Positions 11,766 through 24,339 of a stretch of 64,000 nucleotides of DNA are shown one piece after another. A model generated the notes under the pieces. That model saw only the letters and a program-made list of their open reading frames with translations, did not search any database and was not told the DNA's origin. The stretch comes from Deroplatys truncata (Eukaryota > Arthropoda > Insecta > Mantodea > Mantidae), in contig CM060975.1 in NCBI GenBank assembly GCA_030765065.1, forward strand, positions 260,843,816 through 260,907,815. The letters run 5' to 3'. Made by a program: the position numbers and the translations under genes. Position 1 is the first letter of the stretch, and each line of letters begins with the position of its first letter.

Positions 11766-12364
11766 TATTTAACAATTCTAGTTAAAAATTTATAACACAA
11801 TTCTTCCTAGTTTTATTTAAAAATTTCGATAGGATGAATATTTTAGGAATTATTTGTTACCATTGCTCATATACGTGAATCTACTAAGAGAAACAGTAAA
11901 TGAAGCATAATGATGGAGCGGTTGCTTTTGCATTGTTTAACCTTTTACTTGCTTTTCTAGAAAGTTAATAAAAAATTAAAACTTAAATATTACTATTAGT
12001 TTACAAAACATGACGTATAAGTTGCATTTCAAGAACAGGGGATGGGGGAGATAAAAAGTAGCAGAGAATGAATAGCGAGAGAAAGGGAAAGAGGAAGTGT
12101 TATTGAGGAAAAAGAGGTGACGGAGACCCGAGGAGAATAATAGACAGGGAATGAGGGATAAAAATAAAATGAAGAATCTGTATTTAATTAAATAACGGCG
12201 CGGGTTCTGCTAGTGTTGTTATAAAGTAGTTCAATTGTTTGTATTGAAATACACTTTTTGTTTGCTAGTTTAAAATTATGAAATCGGTGAATGAACGCAT
12301 CAACAATTGAACGGAATCTTCCTTAGAGCTTGCAGTTACCAATATTAGTTTTAATAATAAACGA
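11766..12364. other. Unassigned; purine-rich patch
   Basis: A purine-rich stretch (GA-rich, about 12035-12175) stands out. No gene or repeat match was recognised. Confidence 0.3.
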
Positions 12365-12450
12365 AAATCCCAAGTAAACCTGAGATAACAAGATTTGAAC
12401 TCGCGACTTTTTAATCTGCGATAGGCACGCTACAACGGTGGTGGATACAA
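12365..12450 (-). mobile_element. tRNA-derived SINE fragment
   Basis: On the minus strand an A-box-like gtagcgtgcctatcg (about 12418-12432) is followed by a B-box-like gagttcaaatcttg (about 12389-12402). Spacing and order match a tRNA-type promoter. It is too short and diverged to be a tRNA gene. Confidence 0.5.
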
Positions 12451-12589
12451 TATTTGTTATATAGGATATACGAGTATGTCATACATATTAATATTTCACA
12501 TCGGATTGCTCCACTATTTTTTGCTAATTACGGTTTTGGATTTCTCTTAAAGGTTTCCAGTTGAGGCTATGATTTCAATATTTTTCCTG

Positions 12590-12700
12590 TTCATGCATCT
12601 TTACTCTTCTCTACGCATATGTGGTAGGTTGATGAAGTATTGCATTCACCCAAAAATTTAATACCGAGATTTAACCAGAAATGCATGTTACTTTTCTACT
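12590..12700 (+). repeat. Family A repeat, 5' end fragment
   Basis: The block resembles the family A start: 'ctctacgcatatgtggtagg', then 'tattgcattcacccaaaaat', 'ttaataccgagattt' and 'accagaaatgcatgtt'. The copy stops there. Confidence 0.6.
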
Positions 12701-12850
12701 GTCGCGTATAACAGCTGACCCATTCCTCTAGATCGCCATAGTGTTATTCTCCACGTAAGGTTTCCACCTTCAGGTAAGCAGCTTTTGACTCTATCCAACC
12801 GGTATCAGTTCAGGAACATACAAACCAACCAATGAACAATGTTCATAAAA

Positions 12851-13518
12851 TACAAAGGGTGATCAGAAACTAAGGTTATAATGCCGATATTCCTGGAGTT
12901 TCGTCCGTTATAGAGAAATTAGTAGTGTGTGGTAATTCTAATACATGCGGTTAGCAACTGTGCAGAGTTTCAACCATCCGCCACCTACAGCGCTAGTTGT
13001 AGGTAAACACAAATGGCAACTAGTCTCGCGTAGAAATCCGCTCCGTTATTCGATTTCTGCGGGCAAAAATGAAACCGCAGCTGAAATTCACCGGCAGCTG
13101 GTAGAGGTTTACAGAGACACTGTAATGGCTCGTCAGCATGTCACAGAAGTTTGCGGCCGGTAGAGAAAACGCCACTGACGAGGATAGCAGTGACCGACCC
13201 AGTAGGGCATCAACAGATGTGGAGAAGCTGTGTGGAGGAGCTGATTCAGCACAACGGGAGGATCACGTTACGCCATATGATGATAGAATTGGTAATGTCG
13301 TTCGGAAGCGTTCGTCGCATTGAGCACGCAAGGAGAGTTTTTACCAGGAGCGAATACAAATTCATCCTATGAAGCGACAAATGCTTAAACCGGTACGGAG
13401 ACTATGTCGAAAAATAACCTAATGTATGCACTCTCAGTTAGCTGTATTGGTTTTATGAAATATAAGATAGACGTTTCTCTGCAGGCTTTGTAACCTTAGT
13501 TTCTGATCACCCCCCGTA
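12851..13518 (+). mobile_element. Mariner-type element, internally deleted
   Basis: Terminal inverted repeats share about 20 bases: the left reads agggtgatcagaaactaagg and the right ends ccttagtttctgatcacccc. TA dinucleotides flank both ends (12851-12852 and 13517-13518). The roughly 664-bp body keeps only the first part of a transposase gene, so the element is a non-autonomous deletion derivative. Confidence 0.85.
13020..13345 (+). pseudogene. N-terminal remnant of a mariner transposase
   Basis: Shifting between frames, the segment gives 'AKNETAAEIHRQLVEVYRDT', then 'ARQHVTEVCG', 'KFAAGRENATDED' and 'ITLRHMMIELVMSFGSVRRIEHA'. This is the paired helix-turn-helix DNA-binding half of mariner transposases (compare the SETMAR-type N-terminus). 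The catalytic D-D-D half is entirely absent, and at least one frameshift splits the helix-turn-helix region. It cannot make an active enzyme. Confidence 0.85.
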
Positions 13519-13969
13519 TGCGGAATGAAGGGGTTGTTTGGATGCTACCTCCAAGAAAGCTTATTAGTACTGGTACCCAAGCAAAGCCTAAAACAAACAG
13601 ATATAATTCGGCCTTATAGGGAAAGGGGTGAAGAATTATTTACATATGTTGGTTAAACTGAACGACAGCTATGACATTTACATATATGAGGACTTTCATG
13701 AACGACATGGAGGCGAAGGTTAAAGTTGTTACCATTACCAAACGGCAATAAGAAAACATGGGGTTTAAGTTGTAACGTTATCCTTCAGCACTTCGGTCAT
13801 ACTTCAGGGGAGGTTAAGTACCATACCAACGCAGTGTCTAGGATTATGCTCGAAAAGCAGAAACAGTCACCCTGGCAGGGGATGCGGCTAGATTTTGCCA
13901 GTACCCCCATAAAACGCCCGTTTCATTCTGGGCAATATTTTGTGTTCCCCAATTTAATTATATTATAGT
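13519..13969. other. Unassigned sequence
   Basis: An 80-codon open frame at 13726-13968 has no recognisable domain. Nothing else seen. Confidence 0.3.
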
Positions 13970-14885
13970 ACGTAGAGAAGGTACATGCAAGTCAAAAATT
14001 CGATACCGATATTTCACCGGAAACACATGTTTTGAGACTATTTTAATCAAAAATGCATTTTTACTTTCTCTACCACGTACACAGCAGGTAATATGTAATA
14101 ATAAGTAATATGCGGTTGTTGCATTCCACCCAAAAGTTCGATACCGAGGTTTCACCGGAAATACTTGTTTTGTGATCTCCCGAATCAAAAATAAAGCATT
14201 TTTTTAGAAAAAAGTGCTCTGTGTGTGTGCGTGTGCGTGTGCGTGTGTGTGTGTAGCATAACTCAACAACGAAAATTTGGATAAACTCCAATCTTATATT
14301 CAAGTTCAGTACCTTCCAAATATGCGATATGAAGGTTTTCGAGAAAACCCCCGTACCATTTTCAATTTTTTTGATTTTCTGAAAAAAATGGCTCTTAACG
14401 ATTTTGATTAAAATACCGTATATTAAAGATATTTACATGACAAATAAAATGTAGGTATATCTTGAATTTTCTGGTAATAACTATTAAAGTCTTTTTCATT
14501 TGGAAGCAAATTTATATAATTTTGTGTAATTGTAAACGTTAATCAAAGGACGGAAACGTACTAAAAGAAATGCAGATCTCTTTAAAACACACATTTTATT
14601 CCAATTAACTTATTGTGCCATCAGCCGTTTCTGAGATATCCGTTATTAATGGTTCGAATTCTTCAATACTTGGTCATTACGAGTATTTCAGGGTCCTGTC
14701 GATTTTCAGCTGTTGCTCGCTCGTGAAAATAGTATGAAATTTTAAGGCCAGAGGGTAGCCGGAAAGGTTGTTATCTCGATTAAAATTAAATAGATAAGAA
14801 AATAAACTTTCGTAGGAAATTTTTATACCTACTAATAAGCGATAGAGGGTAGATAAGGTCATGTGAACATGCTACATCGGAGTTT
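13970..14885 (+). repeat. Family A repeat with duplicated 5' block
   Basis: The 5' block occurs twice: once at about 13975-14055 (agtacgtagagaaggtac, then caaaaattcgataccgatat) and again at 14058-14190 as part of a longer copy. The copy continues through a GT microsatellite, the 'cttccaaatatgcgatatga' block, the 'aatgtaggtatatcttgaat' block and the terminal 'agggtagataaggtcatgtg' block at about 14845. The next copy follows within about 20 bases in the same direction. Confidence 0.8.
14219..14254 (+). repeat. GT-rich microsatellite inside family A
   Basis: The run alternates GTGT and GCGT units. Most family A copies have a GT-rich stretch at the same internal position, so it belongs to the repeat. 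Confidence 0.9.
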
Positions 14886-14904
14886 TAGTAAAAAGGTCCG
14901 TTAT

Positions 14905-15590
14905 GTGCCCGTGAACAGCATAATTAAAAAACTAAAAGTCGGATAAATACCAATCTTAGCATTTAGTAGGATGCAACATTAAGGTTTTCAAGAAAGACCC
15001 CACTCACACACTACGCTTTGCATGGAACGTTTTTCGAGTTTTTTATTTCCTAAAATGACTTAACTTTTTTATTAAAATACATTATAATAAATGTATTTAC
15101 ATGACAAAGCGTGTCTTGAATTTTCTGGGAATAGCCTGCAAAACCTACTTCATTCGGAAACAATTCTTTATAATATTGTATAACTGATAGACTAAAGCGT
15201 ACCTACTAAAAATGCATCTCTTTTAAAACACATAATTTATTTCAAGTAACTTTTTCCTGAAACCAGCCATTTCCGGCATACCGTTATTAATGGTTTGAAT
15301 TTTTCAATGTTTGATCATATTTTTCAAGTTCTGTCGATTTTCAGTTGATTCTCGAGATGTCGTAAAAAGATATGGAATTTAAGCTCAGCTTATAGCGTCC
15401 AGGTTTTAACATTTGTCAATCCTATTCTCTTTTGATCTATAACGAAATATGTAATGCAGCAGTTCCTGGAAAGTATACCTCGATTAAAACGAAGTAGAAG
15501 GAAAATAAAAGCTCATAATTATTTTGTATGGCCACTAATAAGCGATAGCAGTAGGAGTTGTAAATGTAACAACAGATTTTTTTAATTTGC
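14905..15590 (+). repeat. Family A repeat, second unit of a tandem pair
   Basis: The copy starts part-way into the family, at 'gtgaacagcataattaaaaa', and runs to 'gatagcagtaggagttgtaa' and the terminal 'gatttttttaa' block. It lies head-to-tail behind the preceding copy. Confidence 0.75.
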
Positions 15591-16794
15591 ATAATTTGAT
15601 TATTCTGGAATGTTTCACATTAAAGGCGACATGTAGTTCTGAGGTAGCTTTTTATTTCCAGGCTTGTGCTTGACGACAATATTAGAATTAATTTATATAG
15701 GATAATTGCTCTTTATCAGTACGCATGTGCAGGTTAAGGCTGGAAATAATAATAGAATTTGAAGTATTCGATAACAGCTATCTTCGGTTTCGGAATAATA
15801 TTGCAGTCGGTTGTTTCTTTGTGCCCTAAAGTATGGAGTAAATTGTTTTTAAAATACCAGCCGTTTCGCTGATTACAGAGACACTTCGTTCTGTCGCTGT
15901 TTTCATATTCCAGGTGACATCATCAATTTTATTCTAACGAGCAATAGGAAAGATACGGCTGTTACAACACTCTGAAGTATCCGATATTCGACGATACACA
16001 AGCATCATATTTGAAATGAATGTGTGATATATCGATTAAATCAGTTGAAATATTTATCCTCCAAATTCATTTCCTTTTCCTCGATGGTGCGGAATGCCTA
16101 GTTGACCCAATAATGCAAAATTGTACTCTAATGAATAAAGTGATACCTACAGTTAAGAAATATTTGATAGAAGTAAACAAATGTGAAATGGGAGAAAAGT
16201 TAAAAGGGTTTGTTTCCTACGGTTTTGTGGCTTTCATACATTAAATATGAAGATGGTTGTGTAAATAGCATGTCGTTTGGGAAGGGAGACAGTTTTTAAA
16301 TTTACAATTCAGAGTTTGTTAGTTACAAACGCTATAGGAATCCGATTTCATTTTAGGCTTACCGTGTATAATAATACATTCGCTAAACATGTATTTAAAT
16401 ATAGGTGGTTTAATATAGATACAGCATTTTGCAGTACAAGAAAGCCTAAGTATTTGCTCTAAAAATGATTAATGCTTATCGCCTGTAGTAATATTATAAA
16501 GAGTTGGGAAAATACACTTCAGTGCGTCGTGTTTGTGCTTGTCTGTGTGTTTAAGAGACAGGAAGGGAGACTGACACACATATTTCATAATTCTTTACAA
16601 CTGAAAAGTCCTGTTCTTTCCGATGAACATAGGCTACAAATTATTTAAGAAACAAATTCGTAGTTGAGAGGTTTTCATATTCATGTGACCCAATTTCATC
16701 CTAGTTTCTTACTCGACCAATATTTTGCATGGCTAAGAGCATAATTACTTTCCATCGATGGTTCAAACACCGTATTTTTATTAAACTACTAAAT
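15591..16794. other. Unassigned; contains one undecided ORF
   Basis: No repeat match was recognised. The stretch holds the undecided reading frame at 16020-16244 and a second open frame at 16277-16462 with no recognisable features. Confidence 0.3.
16020..16244 (+). other. Open reading frame of unknown status
   Basis: The 74-codon frame includes 'DGAECLVDPIMQNCTLMNKV' followed by 'PTVKKYLIEVNKCEMGEKLK', with three cysteines and a protein-like amino acid mix. I do not recognise a family. No clear splice acceptor precedes the cysteine-bearing part and the frame ends at an ordinary stop. It could be a last exon, a decayed exon or chance; chance is quite possible. Confidence 0.15.
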
Positions 16795-17295
16795 GTTTAA
16801 GGGGTTTTTATGACAAATTACATTCAAGGCAAAATGTTCGAGAATCTGAAGTCCTCTTTATTCTGAATGACTTTTGGTTAATGAGTAAACCGTAAGATAT
16901 ACGAGGAAAGTCCTACTGCACAGAAATGTAGATCTCGCTAAAGCACACAATTTATATCAAAAACCTTTTTTTAGGCATAACTATTTCCGAGATATTCCTT
17001 GTTATTGATTTAAATGCCCAAATACTTATGCTTCTGTCAGATGTAAAGCCTTCATTCGTTGTTCTTTCTCGTGCTCACACAAAGAGCATGGAACTTTTTA
17101 AAGAGAATGGAGCTCTTTAAAAAACTGATTATCGCTTTACCTACTGCATCCTTACATAAAATTCGTAAATGTCTAATGAAGGTTTATCTATTAACAAGAA
17201 GCGGCTAGAATAATAAGATTTTGTAAGAACAGTTTGTACAAGTGTGAGTAGAGAAAGTCATGTGAATGCAACAGCAGGTTTCTTCTAAGTACTGT
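16795..17295 (+). repeat. Family A repeat, 3' part
   Basis: The copy starts at the 'tgacaaattacattcaaggc' block and runs through 'gaaatgtagatctcgctaaa' and 'atttccgagatattcc' to the terminal 'tagagaaagtcatgtgaatg' (about 17250-17269). The 5' half is missing. Confidence 0.75.
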
Positions 17296-17669
17296 GGAAT
17301 ATTAAGTGTCTAGTACTCTTGTCTACTCGTAGAAGCTGATGGAATACTCTAGAAGTTTGTAGAGATGACATAGTCCGTGGTACCATTTTCCATCATTTCA
17401 AACCAGGATTAGCGAAAATACTCTCTCCGCAAGTCGCTAAATTGGCAATACGCGTTACACCATCCAGAAACACTGAAAAACAAATCGATCATCAGCCAGA
17501 GAGTGGCCAAATGACTCGAAAGTACCATCTACGCCACTTATAGAATAAATCTTTTTAAGGTCAATTCGCTAAAGAATGCTGTCGCCTCTCGAAGACCGAG
17601 ATCATCCATGAAATCATTACTTAGTACTTCCAAATCACTTGATCATTGTTTTGGAAGTAGGCGTATGAG
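17296..17669. other. Unassigned spacer between family A copies
   Basis: No feature recognised. Confidence 0.4.
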
Positions 17670-18515
17670 GTGATTTTTACTTTCTCTACTACGTATAATA
17701 AGTAGGGGAAGTATTGTATTCCACCCAAAAATTCAATACCGAATTTCACCGGAAATATATGTTTTGAGACCCCCTTTCCAAGCATTTTTGGAAACATGTC
17801 CGTGTGTGTGTCTGTGTGTGAACAGTATAACTCAGAAACGAACAGTCGGATAAACACCAAACTTGGTATTCAGGTTCAGTATCTTCCAGAGATGCGACAT
17901 GGAGGTTTTCAAGACAATCCCCCCACCTCAGATTACCCTTGGCATGGAACATTTTTCGAACATTTTAATTTTCTCAAAAATGGCTCTAACGATTTTGATT
18001 AAAATATATGTTTAAGATATTTTCATGACAAATGAAATGCATATCTCGAATTTTCTTGGAATGTTCCCAAAAGTATTCTTCATTGTGAATGACTTTTGCA
18101 TTACTGGTAAACCATAAGAGATAAACAAAATTTTGCTTCACAAAAAATGCAGATCGCGTTAAAATACACAATTTATGTCATATACATTTGTTATTGAGTG
18201 AACCATTTTCGAGTTATTGCTTGTTATTCCCTTAAATTTTCCAATACTTATACATTTTCTCAAATGGAAATTTGTTATTCATTTTTTTGGCCCTGGTAAT
18301 GCAAAGACAATGGAATACTCTACATAGCAACCAGATCTTAAAGTATTTTACTATCACTTAAAGCCTAGCAATTCCCCTTGCATCTACAAGAAAATATGCA
18401 GCAAGATTAACATCTTAATATCTCGATTAACATGAAGCACATGGAAAATAAGCGTTTGTAAAAATAGTTCATACAAGAGTAGAGAAAGTCATGTGATTGT
18501 AACCCATCAGATTTT
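17670..18515 (+). repeat. Family A repeat, near-complete copy
   Basis: This is one of the two best-preserved copies. It has the start 'tttttactttctctactacg', then 'attccacccaaaaattcaat', a short GT run and 'cggataaacaccaaacttgg'. It continues with 'atcttccagagatgcgacat', 'aacgattttgattaaaatat' and 'tgcagatcgcgttaaaatac', and ends at 'agagaaagtcatgtgattgt'. Length is about 845 bp. Start and end carry the short inverted motifs ctttctctac and gtagagaaag. Confidence 0.85.
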
Positions 18516-19714
18516 TTAAGAATGTTACAACCAGGTTATCGTTTAATTGTATTTTGACAAAGCATTTGGAAAATAAAAGTCACTGGTCTTCTTCGATAAT
18601 ACAAGACTATTAAGACAGTGAGCTAGAGGGTATGAGTTGACCGATGACAACTAACAAGCAATATCTCGCCAAGCATACAATTCCTAGTCCGTCTGATCAT
18701 TACCTCTTCCCCAAACCGAAAAAATGCATGTTGTGTTCAGCTGTATACAGCTGAGATATGACGCATTCAAGAGTTACATTTCAGAGAAGGATTGAAGGTC
18801 GTCAATCACTCTGTTGAGTAAAAATAACTAAAGTGTTAAACAGTGTTTGTTAGAAATCCAAGGAACAAATTTGCCCCTCTTTTGGGTTCCGTATTTTAAA
18901 ATGTATTATGTGGTTGCACATAGATATACCATATTTTTAATTATAGGCTAGAAGTAACCATTAAGACTTGGTATGTTGGAATATTCAATTCTGTTGTTTC
19001 GTGCATTTGTACATCTATGTATGTCTCTTACAGTTTGATATATATCCTTTTTACTGTCATTTTAATCACTTTTAAATGTTGCAACCCCTTTAAATTAAAC
19101 TTGTTGATTACATTTTTGGTCAAAATTCTTTATATCCATATTAAATACATACTATTGTAAATTTCGAAATAATGTAGAATGTAGAAAAATTAAATAGTTG
19201 AATAAATTATTGCCATTTTAATTTTAGGTAAATGCATTTTTTCAACTACTTTACCGACTAAGGGGAACAGGCTGTGAAATTAGGAAATTCTGAAATTTCT
19301 AAGCAAATAATTTTAATTGTTTGAAAATATTTTTTAGTGTTCTATATCAAACTTGACTTTTTTTAAAATCAAATCCTTGAGTACTGTCTCAGAAAAAAAG
19401 TATTTTCTGTTTTTTTAAATAATTATAGAAAAATCTTCTTGCGGTGCAGTTTTCAAACTTTTGGAACCAAACTATGATTCTGAGTTTAAACATATTTGTT
19501 CTTACAGACGTATTGTATGGTTTGTAAATATAATATTCAAAGTATATACGTTTTCTTTTTACGCTTTCTAATTAAGAAAATTGGCTTCTAATGATTGGAC
19601 GTCGGATTTGTATGTACATAAAATATTTAAAATTTGGATGGATTTATGCTTTCAAAGTCTTATGCTCTATATTCACTAATCACGAACTAACATTGTTAAC
19701 TTTAAGCCTATATT
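18516..19714. other. Unassigned AT-rich spacer
   Basis: Very AT-rich with long T and A runs; no recognisable gene, RNA or repeat. Confidence 0.4.
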
Positions 19715-20505
19715 TTCAGTTTCTCTACTACGTTTAGTACACAGGAGAAGTATTGCATTCCACCCAAACTTTCGATACCAATACATTTTTGGAAACATGT
19801 TCGTGTGTGTGTCTGTGAACAGCATAACTCAGAAACGAACAGTCGGATAAACACCAAACTTGGTATTTAGGTTCGGTATCTTCCAGAGATGCGACACGAA
19901 GGTTTTCAAGAGAATTCCCCCCACCCCAGTTTACCCTTTACATGGAACATTTTTCGAACATTTTTATTTTGTCAAAAATGTCTCTATCGATTTTGAATAA
20001 AATAGCATAAGTTTAAGACATTTTTATGGTAAATGAATTGTATATCTCGAATTTTCTGGGAATGTCTCCAAAAGTATTCTTCATTGTGAACGACTTTTGC
20101 ATAACTGGTAAACCATAAGAGATCGACAGAGTTTTACTACACAAAAATGCCGATCGCGTTAAATTACACAATTTGTCATATACGTTTTTTTGTTGAGTGA
20201 ACCATTTTCGAGATATTGCTTGTTATTCCCTTAAATTTTCAATACTTAAACTTTTTCTCAAATGGAAATTCGTTATTCTTTTTTTTTTTTTTTTGTCTTG
20301 GTAATGCAAAGAGAATGGAATACTCCACATAGCAACCATCTCTTGTAATATTTGCCTATCACTTAAAGCCTACCAACTCCCCTTGCATCTACAAGAAAAT
20401 TAGGAATAAGGTTATCTCGATATCTCGATTAACATGAAGAATATAGAGAATAAGCGTTTGTAAAAATAGTTTGTACAAGAGTAGAGAAAGTCATGTGAGT
20501 GTAAC
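19715..20505 (+). repeat. Family A repeat, near-complete copy
   Basis: It is closely similar to the copy at 17670-18515 along its whole length, including the unusual 'tgtttttttgttgagtgaac'-type block and a T-rich run (20279-20295). The two may be the youngest pair or a segmental copy. It ends with 'tagagaaagtcatgtgagtg' at about 20482-20501. Confidence 0.85.
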
Positions 20506-20680
20506 TACATTGTACACTCCTCTTAGTCAGCATTCCTGTAGTCATTTGATTTGCAGTACACAACAATCGTTTTCTCCAAATGCTCAGGTATACTTTTTAA
20601 CATTTATCGATTAAGACAAGTTTGTATATTGAGAAGAATCTTTCCGCATCTACAGATGTTATTGGGCAAAATTTGGAAGC

Positions 20681-21701
20681 TGACGCTGTTTCCTGCCACG
20701 CGATAGTTGCCAAGTTCAGAAGCCGGCGGATAGTGGTCATTTTTTGAAGTCGTAGCGTTTGCTTCAATATCTGTTATTGAATCTGCTGCCGGCTGCTAGA
20801 GTGGTAAAGCTACGAAATCTTTCTCTCAGGGTATGCGTGAGCGTAGTTTAGAGGATAACATCAGTTTAAATGGACTGGGAAATTTAATGTGATCTAATAC
20901 TTGAGCTATTGAAGCCAGTTCCCGACCCTTAAAGATAAGTAATGAAACTAATTCTGAATCGTAGCACTCAAAAAATATAAAAACTGAGTTATTATACCTT
21001 CTAACTTCTTCAGTATCAATTTTAGGTTTGAAATAACTATTTCCGCAATAATTGGAAGCTATAACCGTAAATTGCCAGGAGTCGCTAAAATACCGGCAAG
21101 ATCCCTCGCAATAGCCGCTAAATCTTACTAACACAAGTACGTCACTGGTCGCTTAAAATTACCACGAGCAAGTCGCATAATTAACTGAATAAGTCTCAAA
21201 AGAGGTGTAATGGATGTGTGTACGAAGGTATGCACGAACGAATCTGTGCAGGTATGTGTTAGATTAGAATGCACGCCCTCATATTATTTAACCTCCGCCT
21301 ACTTATTACTCCCCCTACCAACCATACTTCATATACGGTAAAATCTAAAAAATCCTATTTATGAACCTCTGAACTGTTGCTAGGTCGTACCTCTCGGACT
21401 CGGACGAATTCCATTGCCTTTCTCTTTCACAGAATTTGTGGCTACGTGACTCTGCAAACGTAGTGAACTTATAACCTAACTCCATTCCAGGAAGCATTAT
21501 ATTCGCACATCACTCCTTTGGCTATTACTAATGACTTTGCTCGCTAATTACCTTCTTCTTTTCGGACAGATATTTCAACTCCAGCTTATTACATTATACA
21601 TTGATTTAATATGCAGAAATTATTTATTTCAATTATTTGTTTGTCTTACTATCATTTCTTTATTTAATTGCTTATAGCTACTGTCAGCAATCACGATATC
21701 A
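20681..21701. repeat. Family D repeat, copy 1 (possible solo LTR)
   Basis: It shares with 29690-30590, 60825-61718 and the reverse strand of 23180-23665 the ordered blocks 'gctgctagagtggtaaagct', 'tctctcagggtatgcgtgag', 'ttgagctattgaagcc', 'tttgaaataactatttccgc', 'cattccaggaagc' and 'acattgatttaatatgcaga'. At these bounds the unit begins TG and ends CA with AAGC on both sides (20677-20680 and 21702-21705), as a solo LTR would. The 5' boundary is not confirmed by the other copies, so the LTR reading is tentative. Confidence 0.6.
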
Positions 21702-21705
21702 AAGC

Positions 21706-23179
21706 AAACATATTTACCCACAGAACACAAACTTTGATGTTGTGTTTTCTCTCTAAAACACTACATAATTTACCACTTAATTTTCCTGCATACTTTAAAG
21801 AAGTACTTTCAAGTTTACTCTGAACCTCATTGGGAATTGATAAAGACTCGTGTAAATACAAACCAGATTTTTCGACTTTCTTATTTGTGGCTTCAGCTAT
21901 AAATTGGAAACGTACTTTGATTACAGTCAAAGTCCTTTTCAAATATTCTCTCTATAGTAAGAAACATTATTTTGTCACTAAAATATTTAAATATTAATTT
22001 TAAAATTAAAAGTTAAAAGATACGGGTATTACATGCCTGTTAAATGGAAAAAAGGACTAACTATGCAGCAACATCGGACATACGAAATTATATGCACTAT
22101 AAAACTTCACATACAAGCACAGAAGAACATTAAACATATTGCAAGTAAAAACAAACTAAATATGCATTTGCATAATATATATCCGATGTCTACTGATAAT
22201 ATGTACTTCAGATTTTTACTTTTCTGAAACTTTCCAGCAACAATTTTTACTTACTATCATGTGAATACTCCTTGATGAGATTTTCAAAGTAATTGGCAAA
22301 AGTTTACACCCCAAAGAGCAATTTGAATGATACCGCTCCCTGAAGAGCACAATAAAGGAAATAAATTATTAAGACTAGAGATATGAATACAGACAGAAAA
22401 ACTACATCGCTGTGTTGGCTGACACTTCAGTAATTTTAGTGACTGCATCATTATATTACCATCGCTCTTTAAACCATTAAGCTTTCTTACTGCACAGAAT
22501 TTGTGTTGCAGAATGTTCAAAACTGCTCACAGGTTTCCTTAAGCGAGTTATTTTTGGTAGAATATAGTCCTTATGGTTTTAAGAATTTGCAGCAAAAAAA
22601 ACCTTGATTGTTACCTAATATTATTCAATTTGATGCAAAGTGTAATAGAATTATGAGACAATGAGTTCTGAAGTTGGAAATAGTTTGTTTAGAAACAATA
22701 AACTGGTTTAAAATATTTATATGATAAGCTGTAGAATGCTAGAAGAGCTTTATATTGATACCGTAATTATGGGCGGAAAAATTTAAATAATTAAATAAAG
22801 AAATAATAGTAAGATCATTTTCCTATATTAAATCAATGTATAATGTCTCAAGCTTGGGTTGAAAAATTTTGCCCGGAAAGACGAAGGTAATTAGACAGTC
22901 AGGTTAGTCAAAGTCATTAGCGACAACCAATGCAGCCAGAACATTAGCTTAAAGGATTTCTGGAACACATTTAGGTTAGAAGTTCAGTACGCTTATACAG
23001 AGGCACGTAGGTCATTTCCGAAAAAGAGAAAGGTACATTTTGTGAGAAGTTTAACTAAGCCCCTAGTAACAATGTCACATTCGGATACTTAAGAGTTTTG
23101 AGATTTGGCAAGGTATAAAGTATAAAGTTAGTGAGGGAAATAATAATAATAATTAATAAATATGTGTACATTTAAATCG
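21706..23179. other. Unassigned AT-rich sequence
   Basis: Open frames at 21691-21942, 22033-22227 and 22284-22520 give unrecognised products. No repeat in this window matches the stretch. Confidence 0.35.
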
Positions 23180-23665
23180 GACTCTCTCTGGTACCGCCAG
23201 CGGTACTAGCTCATGTGATATTTTAGGCGCCCAGTGATGTGCTTGTGCGAGTAGCGGCTAGTGTGAGGGATGTTGGCGGTAAATATTTTAGCGACACATG
23301 GCGGGCTACGCTTCTAGTTTCTTTCATTGCGGAAACAGTTATTTCCAAACGTAACTTTGACACTGCAGAAATTAGCAGGTCCATTAATTCACTTGTTTAA
23401 ATTTCAAGTGCTACGATACACATCTGTCTATCTCTGCATCTCAAACGGTCGGTATGACTCAAATGTTAGTTCACAATAAAATTTTCAGTCAATTTAAACT
23501 GGTATTGCCCTTCACAATACATCAACACATACCCTGAGGAAAAAAAATTCCGAGCTTTACCACTGGAACAGCCGGCAGCAGAATTAGCAGCAGATATTGG
23601 AGACAATGAGAAAACTAGCAACTCCATTTCTGTACCAAATTGTCGCACCATCTTCGCGGCAAAGT
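23180..23665 (-). repeat. Family D repeat, copy 4, opposite orientation, partial
   Basis: The minus strand repeats the family D blocks: 'cagccggcagcag' on the plus strand at about 23571-23583, 'ataccctgaggaa' at 23529 and 'gcggaaacagttatttcc' at 23330. Only about half of the family is present. Confidence 0.65.
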
Positions 23666-24339
23666 TGCAGCTTCAATATGAGTTTTTCATATTTCCATTA
23701 CATTAAAGAACAATTCAAAGCCACGAAACAACAAATGTACTTTTGTCATTTTTGGAGTAATATCGATTAACCTCGATATTATAACCTTGCCTTCGAAAAC
23801 AGATATTGAATTTTACATCATATGCATTCATACAGTACTGAAATGTATGCTTCGTTACGGATTGAACAAGCTTGCAATGGAAACCGTACGTAATACAGCT
23901 TGTTTATTGCTGAAAGCTGCATACAAGAAAACGGTTTATTATGCCGCACGTGTTTCTCCTTCTTGCCCTTCTCCATTCCTTCTAATTCCACTCTCCTTTG
24001 CATCTCTGTATGTGCAAAGCGAATACCACACAAAGCAGCCACGACATTCTTACAGCTTGCTAATGGTCAGTATGCTGGCGTCTTCTTTTCTTAATGCTGC
24101 CGCCTCGCATCCTTTCTCTGCTCCCCGACCTTATTTACGTAAGTGTGTGTGTGTATGCAGAGCATTAAATCGTTGCCGCGAAGAGGTTTCCCCTCGGTCT
24201 CGCAGCGGTCACTTTACGATGTTGCGGACATGTTAACTTTTAAGTCCTTTCACGCTCTTCACCGAATTTCAGGCTTCACATTTAATACTGTTGTTATGTA
24301 GGTTGTTGGGTACATTGCGTGAAAGTATTTTACTGTTTT
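23666..24339. other. Unassigned; holds a long unrecognised ORF
   Basis: A 149-codon open frame at 23787-24236 (+) is the second longest open frame in the window. The translation is a low-information mix (serine, cysteine and leucine rich) without a domain, and an antisense frame overlaps it. Local GC is somewhat raised at 23940-24210. I cannot support a gene. Confidence 0.25.

Noticed and set aside
23787-24236. 149-codon open frame on the plus strand
   Set aside because: No domain, low-information composition, overlapping antisense frame and raised local GC; no splice or promoter support.
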